Source: Aaosphaeria pasadenensis (taxonomy: Eukaryota; Ascomycota; Dothideomycetes; Pleosporales). Taken from it: 64,000 nucleotides of DNA. Under the pieces are notes generated by a model that saw nothing but the letters and a program-made list of their open reading frames with translations, had not been told where the DNA came from and did no database searches. Positions within the stretch are counted from its first letter, which is position 1. Each line of letters starts with the position of its first letter. Shown here in pieces: positions 59,741 through 64,000 of this stretch. The stretch covers positions 558,001 through 622,000 of the forward strand of contig JAKLMB010000011.1 in the NCBI GenBank assembly GCA_022813625.1, given 5' to 3'. Made by a program: the position numbers and the translations under genes.

Positions 59741-60970
59741 ATATCGGAGTACGGAGGGCTGTACCGTGGTTTCGACCCCACTCGCTCGTTTGCTTGATGT
59801 AGCAGGTAGGTAGGGTAGGTAGGGTGGTTATTGTTGTTGTTACTTGTGGTTAAGCAAGGGTCGGTTGAGTTGCCTGTTCTTCCTACATACTGCAAGTCCG
59901 ACGTTGGGTAAGTGTGTTGGTAAGTAACTACCACCGTAGTGGTAGTTCGAGTACCGTTGTGTTTGTTCATCCATCTGCGATGGTAGACTGGTCAATTGTT
60001 ACGATATTTTCCGATCGCTGTGAGATGATAATGACAATGCTACCTCTTCCCATCTTCTCTCCTCTCTTCTCATATCATCTGCTTGTAATACGTATCACCA
60101 ATCTCTACGTAGTACCTCTCACATGAAAGCTAAATGCCTACATAAACACCATCCATCGGACCACCCTCCGATGCCGGCTATCGTCACCCTCTTCCTGTCC
60201 CAGCCATTCGCTGTCCCAACGAGATAGGTAGATAATTAGCTAAACCCAAAAATGGTGGGAAATAAACTTCTTGCCATTTCGACGATTTAACGAAGAGGTG
60301 TTGTCGTGTGTGTTTTCGAGAAGAGGCATCGGCGCTGTTATCAATCCATTTATGTGTGCTACTGTGATAGTTGGGGGAAGGATTGGTAGGCTAATTGATC
60401 TTTGGGCTCTGTAAGATTCGAGAAAGAGCGGGTTATTGGAACGATATTATATATACCTCGGTACATGCGTAGTTACATAAATGCTTACGGTAACTAATAT
60501 ACGCGACTAAGTCGTAGAAAGTTCAATGGTAAGCATATATAAGGTATAATATACATGTGTATGCATGTGTGTATAACGAATATATCAAGGTTCATTAGTA
60601 GTTAGTCACAGTCTGTTCTATTTCGAGAAAATTGGGATTGGGTTTGGTTTTGTTCTTAGTATCTCATATAGTTATTTTTTCATATTTATGCAAATGTATT
60701 TATTGGCTTTAGTACCGGTAACGGCATAGGGAAAGAAGATGTGAGATATAGGTAAGAAAGAAATACAAATCAGATAGGATATATGGAATAGATGTTGAGT
60801 GATATCTCAAAAAGACTTTGCAGTAACAGAAATGGGTGATAGATGTGTACTTGTATGTCAGTATATCTCGGGAGTATCATCAAGATGTAAATTGATCGAT
60901 CGGGGAAATGGTGTGGTGTTCGTAAATGGTCGTATGTTGTCGTTGAGAACAAACAATGAGATGATGACAT

Positions 60971-61021
60971 AGGAAAAAAATAAGGAGAAAAGGAAAAAGA
61001 AAAAGGAAAAGGAAAAGGAAA
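60971..61021. repeat. purine-rich (GGAAAA)n tract
   Basis: A 50-bp run of A and G with repeated GGAAAA units, next to the 3' end of the exonuclease gene. Confidence 0.8.
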
Positions 61022-61235
61022 CATGAATCGTAGCCCGACAGGCCGTGGCATGATGCCCCCTGTATATCAACACCGCATGAATCGTAGTTGGAGATTTTGT
61101 CCTAAAGGAAGAGAGAGGACAAATGAACAGAAACATGTTCATGTTCAAGCTCAAGTTCTTGCTTATTCCGATACCTCTTCCTCTCTACTATTCTGTACCC
61201 AACAGTAGAAGCCAATTAACAAGAGGATGATGTTC

Positions 61236-63359
61236 TCAATACCTCCTCGCCTCCCTCTCGCCGAAAAATCCAGATATGTTCCTCTTTCTCTTGAGACCTG
61301 AAGCGGAACTGGGCCTCGATGGAGGGGTGAGAAAGATCTCTTGCTCTGAGGTGGGCGATTCGTCGTCATAGACTATTCTTTTCGACTTAGAAGAGCCCAC
61401 GCGGTTTGTTCCAGAGTCCAGGATGGTTTTCTCAATGGAGAGAAAGGTTTGATCTGAGATGGGCGAGTCGTCGTCATAAACTAATCTTTTCGACTTGGAA
61501 GGACCCACACGATCTGTTCCGGAGTCTAGGGTTGTGTTCTCAAAGGTGAACGATAGACCTGTATGCAGCTGTGGTGTTCGCGCTACAGACGGTCCGCCAT
61601 TCCGATGTGTATCTCTATTGGGAGTCTTCGGTGGATATGTAGCAGCTGCATTGGCATTGGCGGGAACATTGACGTTGACCTTTTCCTTCGATAAGGTGTT
61701 GGCTTGGATAAACGTATCAATCACCTCCAGCCAATGCGATCCATATTTCTCCAATTTCATCGGTCCTATACCCTTGACCATGCGGAGACTTGCAGTGTCT
61801 TGTGGCTGGGAGCGCGCAATGTTCTTGAGCACCAGATCATGGGCAACTACGTATGCGGGTAAATTGTCCATACGGGAAAGATGGGCTCGTTTCGATCTGA
61901 GGGCTTCGAATAGGGCATTTTCGGTCGCGTTAAGCTCCTTGAATGGCGATTTCTCTAGTCTGGGAGTGGGTGACTTGTTACCTTGTGCTGGCGGGGTCGT
62001 GAGTTGGATGGTAGATATAGTTCGAGGGGTGTGCACTGGATCTGGGGCGTTGGAGCTTTCGTCATTGAATGCGGCAATGACCCTTAGGAAGTCGGCTCCG
62101 TACTTATTAACGAAGACCCCTCCTATACCGCGAATCTTCTTGAGACGATAGGCGCTATCTGGTCTTGTTCGTGCCATCCTTTTGAGCGCAGCGACCGACG
62201 TCACTGCATATGGCTCACAGTTGTGCTTGATCCCTAGCTCGTTGCGACAATTCTCTAATCGGTCATACAACAGCATTTCCGTGCCATTCAAAGGATCTTG
62301 GTCCACACTCGATTCGAATGAGGACTTGGGTTTCTTCGACTCGCCGTTGTTTGCCTCTACATTAGCAAGTTGCACTCCTCCACCATCTGCTGTCAAATCG
62401 ATAGTTTCAACATTGGTCTGATTTTCTTCGGTTGGGACAATGGTGGTTTTTGCGACTGCGAAGACCTTCTCAGCTGTTGTATACTCTTCACCCTCAACAT
62501 CTGAATGCAGGCGAATAGCTTGCCTCCCCGCTCCCTTGAAAGGCAGGTACTTGTCCGCAAGCAGTGGCATAGGTGGAACGGGGTCCATGGCCAATCTCTG
62601 CGCATTCATACAATGATACAGCATGGGGCCAGCATAGGCATCGGCAGCCGCATAATTGAGCCTCTTCTTGTGAGGTTGCCAATGGGCATAAATCTCCCTC
62701 CTCCAGTTACACTTTCGTATGTCGTCGTCCTTGCACATCGGATATCCGAGATGCTTCTGCACCATCGCCCCAAGGCTCGTGTTCCTGATGACAGTGTTGA
62801 CTCGTGACGGTTCGGTCGGTCCATGGGTGACAAGATAGTCAAGGTGACATAACTCGAATATTCCTTTCGCCGTGATGCCGAAGTACTGGAGCAGTCGGCC
62901 GCAGTCAGCAGACATGATGTTATGCCCCGTCTTGACGATGGTGGGGCTTTCGATGATCTTGCGTAATGATGGTGCAATTAAATCGTCTGTGGTCTTTCCC
63001 ACATGCTGTCCGATATGGAACAGTGCAATCTGGTGCTCGCTGGCAATTTGTATCATCGATATTTCATCTTGAAGATCCCGTATCTCTCCCTTCTTGTATG
63101 AGATCACCCATTCCATGTCGAATCCCACCAACTCTTCACCCAAGAAAGCTTGAGCGGCATTTTCGGACTGTTCTTTGGTCTTGCAGTAAGTCACCTTGAC
63201 TTCCTCGTTGTTCGGACCTCGATACAAGGTGTGGTCCCAATATGGTTTGTAGTTTATAGTGGGTTCAGCGGCGAGTTTGAATGGTCGGGGCCATGTTTGG
63301 TTCTCCCGAGTTGCATTTCCAGCAACATCTTCGAGGTTGGACGTCGTCTCCTCGAACAT
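61236..63359 (-). CDS. WRN-like 3'-5' exonuclease with two HRDC domains
   Basis: A single-exon protein of 707 residues. The DEDDy exonuclease domain (about 70-270) has motif I FDMEW, motif II TGHNIMSADCGRL and motif III YAAADAYAG, so all four acidic residues and the Tyr are present. Two HRDC domains follow (about 355-425 and 485-555), each ending in a helix-hairpin such as IRGIGGVFVNKYG and VKGIGPMKLEKYG. HRDC domains bind nucleic acid in RecQ helicases and Rrp6. There is no helicase domain. The C-terminal 120 residues hold a 36-residue tandem duplication (LDSGT-x-RVG-x-SKSKR). The likely role is nuclear DNA or RNA 3'-end processing. The ATG at 63359 leaves a normal N-terminus. Confidence 0.9.
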   Translation of the reverse strand: MFEETTSNLEDVAGNATRENQTWPRPFKLAAEPTINYKPYWDHTLYRGPNNEEVKVTYCKTKEQSENAAQAFLGEELVGFDMEWVISYKKGEIRDLQDEISMIQIASEHQIALFHIGQHVGKTTDDLIAPSLRKIIESPTIVKTGHNIMSADCGRLLQYFGITAKGIFELCHLDYLVTHGPTEPSRVNTVIRNTSLGAMVQKHLGYPMCKDDDIRKCNWRREIYAHWQPHKKRLNYAAADAYAGPMLYHCMNAQRLAMDPVPPMPLLADKYLPFKGAGRQAIRLHSDVEGEEYTTAEKVFAVAKTTIVPTEENQTNVETIDLTADGGGVQLANVEANNGESKKPKSSFESSVDQDPLNGTEMLLYDRLENCRNELGIKHNCEPYAVTSVAALKRMARTRPDSAYRLKKIRGIGGVFVNKYGADFLRVIAAFNDESSNAPDPVHTPRTISTIQLTTPPAQGNKSPTPRLEKSPFKELNATENALFEALRSKRAHLSRMDNLPAYVVAHDLVLKNIARSQPQDTASLRMVKGIGPMKLEKYGSHWLEVIDTFIQANTLSKEKVNVNVPANANAAATYPPKTPNRDTHRNGGPSVARTPQLHTGLSFTFENTTLDSGTDRVGPSKSKRLVYDDDSPISDQTFLSIEKTILDSGTNRVGSSKSKRIVYDDESPTSEQEIFLTPPSRPSSASGLKRKRNISGFFGEREARRY
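61345..61545 (-). repeat. 108-bp (36-codon) coding tandem duplication
   Basis: Two copies inside the exonuclease gene, one starting near 61345 and one near 61453. They encode the same motif with conservative differences (SKSKRIVYDDE and SKSKRLVYDDD). The unit looks like a basic patch followed by an acidic phospho-site-like motif. Confidence 0.85.
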
Positions 63360-64000
63360 GTGTCCAGCCTATAGATGCCTAGGTGTATGACTCTTCTTCA
63401 GCCTCGTCGAATGATTGGGTCGTTAGACACTTCAAATGCTCCTGGCCTTGAATGATATATACTGCGTAATAAAGCCAAAGATGAACTAATAAGAGACATG
63501 AATTGATGAATAGAAGGCAAGAGTTTGGTAAGATCTCTATCGTCCAATATTGATGTTGTTGTTCAGCTTCAAGATAGCCGCCGGGGTTCAGGTGCTTCAA
63601 GCACGGACCCTCTTGGGTGGTGATCTTCAGTGATCGCGGGGGCACGTGTGACAAACGCGCGAACACATGATGCCTATTTGGGCAATTCATTCATTGAAAG
63701 CCTCAGGTAGAGGAAGCCATGGTTATTCTTTTCACGAACACTCTCTCTGTTTATTCTTCTTAGTTGAGTCCAAGAATCTTTGTAACACTATTTCTTGCCA
63801 CGAACTAAATTTGGTAGCATTGCACCCATAACAAGCCCAAAACAGTGACCTTTCCTGAGACGATGATACCTGGTTGGTGTTGATTTTGTGCTCGGTAGAC
63901 CATCTGTCTGAACGTTCAAAAAGGTTTTAAATAGCTCACTTGGTGACGCAGAGCATGATGACGCGCAATCGACACATTCCGAGGACTTGAGGGGGTTGCC
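63360..64000. other. upstream region of the exonuclease gene, window end
   Basis: About 640 bp. It should contain the exonuclease promoter. A CACGTG-type hexamer occurs near 63643-63648. The 103-codon minus-strand frame at 63379-63690 has no family features. Confidence 0.4.

Larger units (their letters stand above)
57700..61235. other. 3.5-kb intergenic region with simple repeats
   Basis: The promoter and leader of the Opi1 gene lie at the left end (57700-59000, with G-rich and CT-rich tracts), and the 3' flank of the exonuclease gene at the right. Simple repeats occur at 59708-59740 and 60971-61021. The part from 60240 to 60780 is AT-rich. No gene or RNA is seen. Confidence 0.5.

Noticed and set aside
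1..64000. biosynthetic gene cluster
   Set aside because: There is no polyketide synthase, NRPS, terpene synthase or cluster-type Zn2Cys6 regulator. The PDR pump, nitronate monooxygenase and FAD oxidoreductase are separated by housekeeping genes.
1..64000. CRISPR array or prokaryotic operon structure
   Set aside because: No regularly spaced repeats are present; the spliced genes and codon context are fungal.

Overview
The window comes from the nuclear genome of a filamentous ascomycete (Pezizomycotina). The evidence is about eighteen protein genes on both strands, most with short GT-AG introns of 48-95 bp carrying CTAAC/CTGAC-like branch sites, together with a HET-domain protein, an Opi1/CCG-8 regulator, a family 7 cellobiohydrolase and a PDR drug pump. 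I cannot fix the class; Dothideomycetes or Leotiomycetes would fit. I see no rRNA, convincing tRNA, CRISPR array or intact transposon.

Layout. 1-3.1 kb: no gene I can support. 3.1-6.2 kb: a divergent pair, the queuine tRNA-ribosyltransferase accessory subunit (QTRT2-like, minus) and a calcineurin-like phosphoesterase (plus). 6.8-13.1 kb: two secreted enzymes on the plus strand, a beta-propeller phytase-like protein with EGF-like modules and a GH7 cellobiohydrolase with its own TATA box. 15.4-29.5 kb: the most unusual block, with a HerA/FtsK-like P-loop ATPase, an orphan acidic protein, a very large minus-strand gene and a small membrane protein. 30.5-43 kb: ordinary genes, namely F-box-like, orphan, nitronate monooxygenase, AIF-like FAD oxidoreductase, TAF6 and an APH-fold kinase-like protein. 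44-48.6 kb: a full-length PDR-type ABC transporter. 48.6-61 kb: gene-poor sequence rich in pyrimidine tracts and simple repeats, holding one small Ser-rich gene and the Opi1 gene. 61.2-63.4 kb: a WRN-like 3'-5' exonuclease with two HRDC domains.

Main discovery. Splicing the minus strand from 27626 to 20341 gives one open 2276-residue protein. An N-terminal GHKL/Hsp90-like ATPase of the NO VEIN/sacsin type is followed by a DUF3883-like domain whose final part lies in the same exon as a HET domain. The exon junction falls inside the DUF3883-like domain and restores it, so HATPase, DUF3883 and HET appear to be one polypeptide. The ExK-type position reads E-V-C, so nuclease activity may be lost. 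A HerA-like ATPase built on three N-terminal repeats lies about 2.3 kb away on the opposite strand. A role for this block in allorecognition or defence is inference.

The other genes look like independent housekeeping, nutrient-acquisition and detoxification functions. There is no biosynthetic gene cluster. Splice sites were placed by eye from consensus, frame and family patterns; no alignment or RNA data were used.
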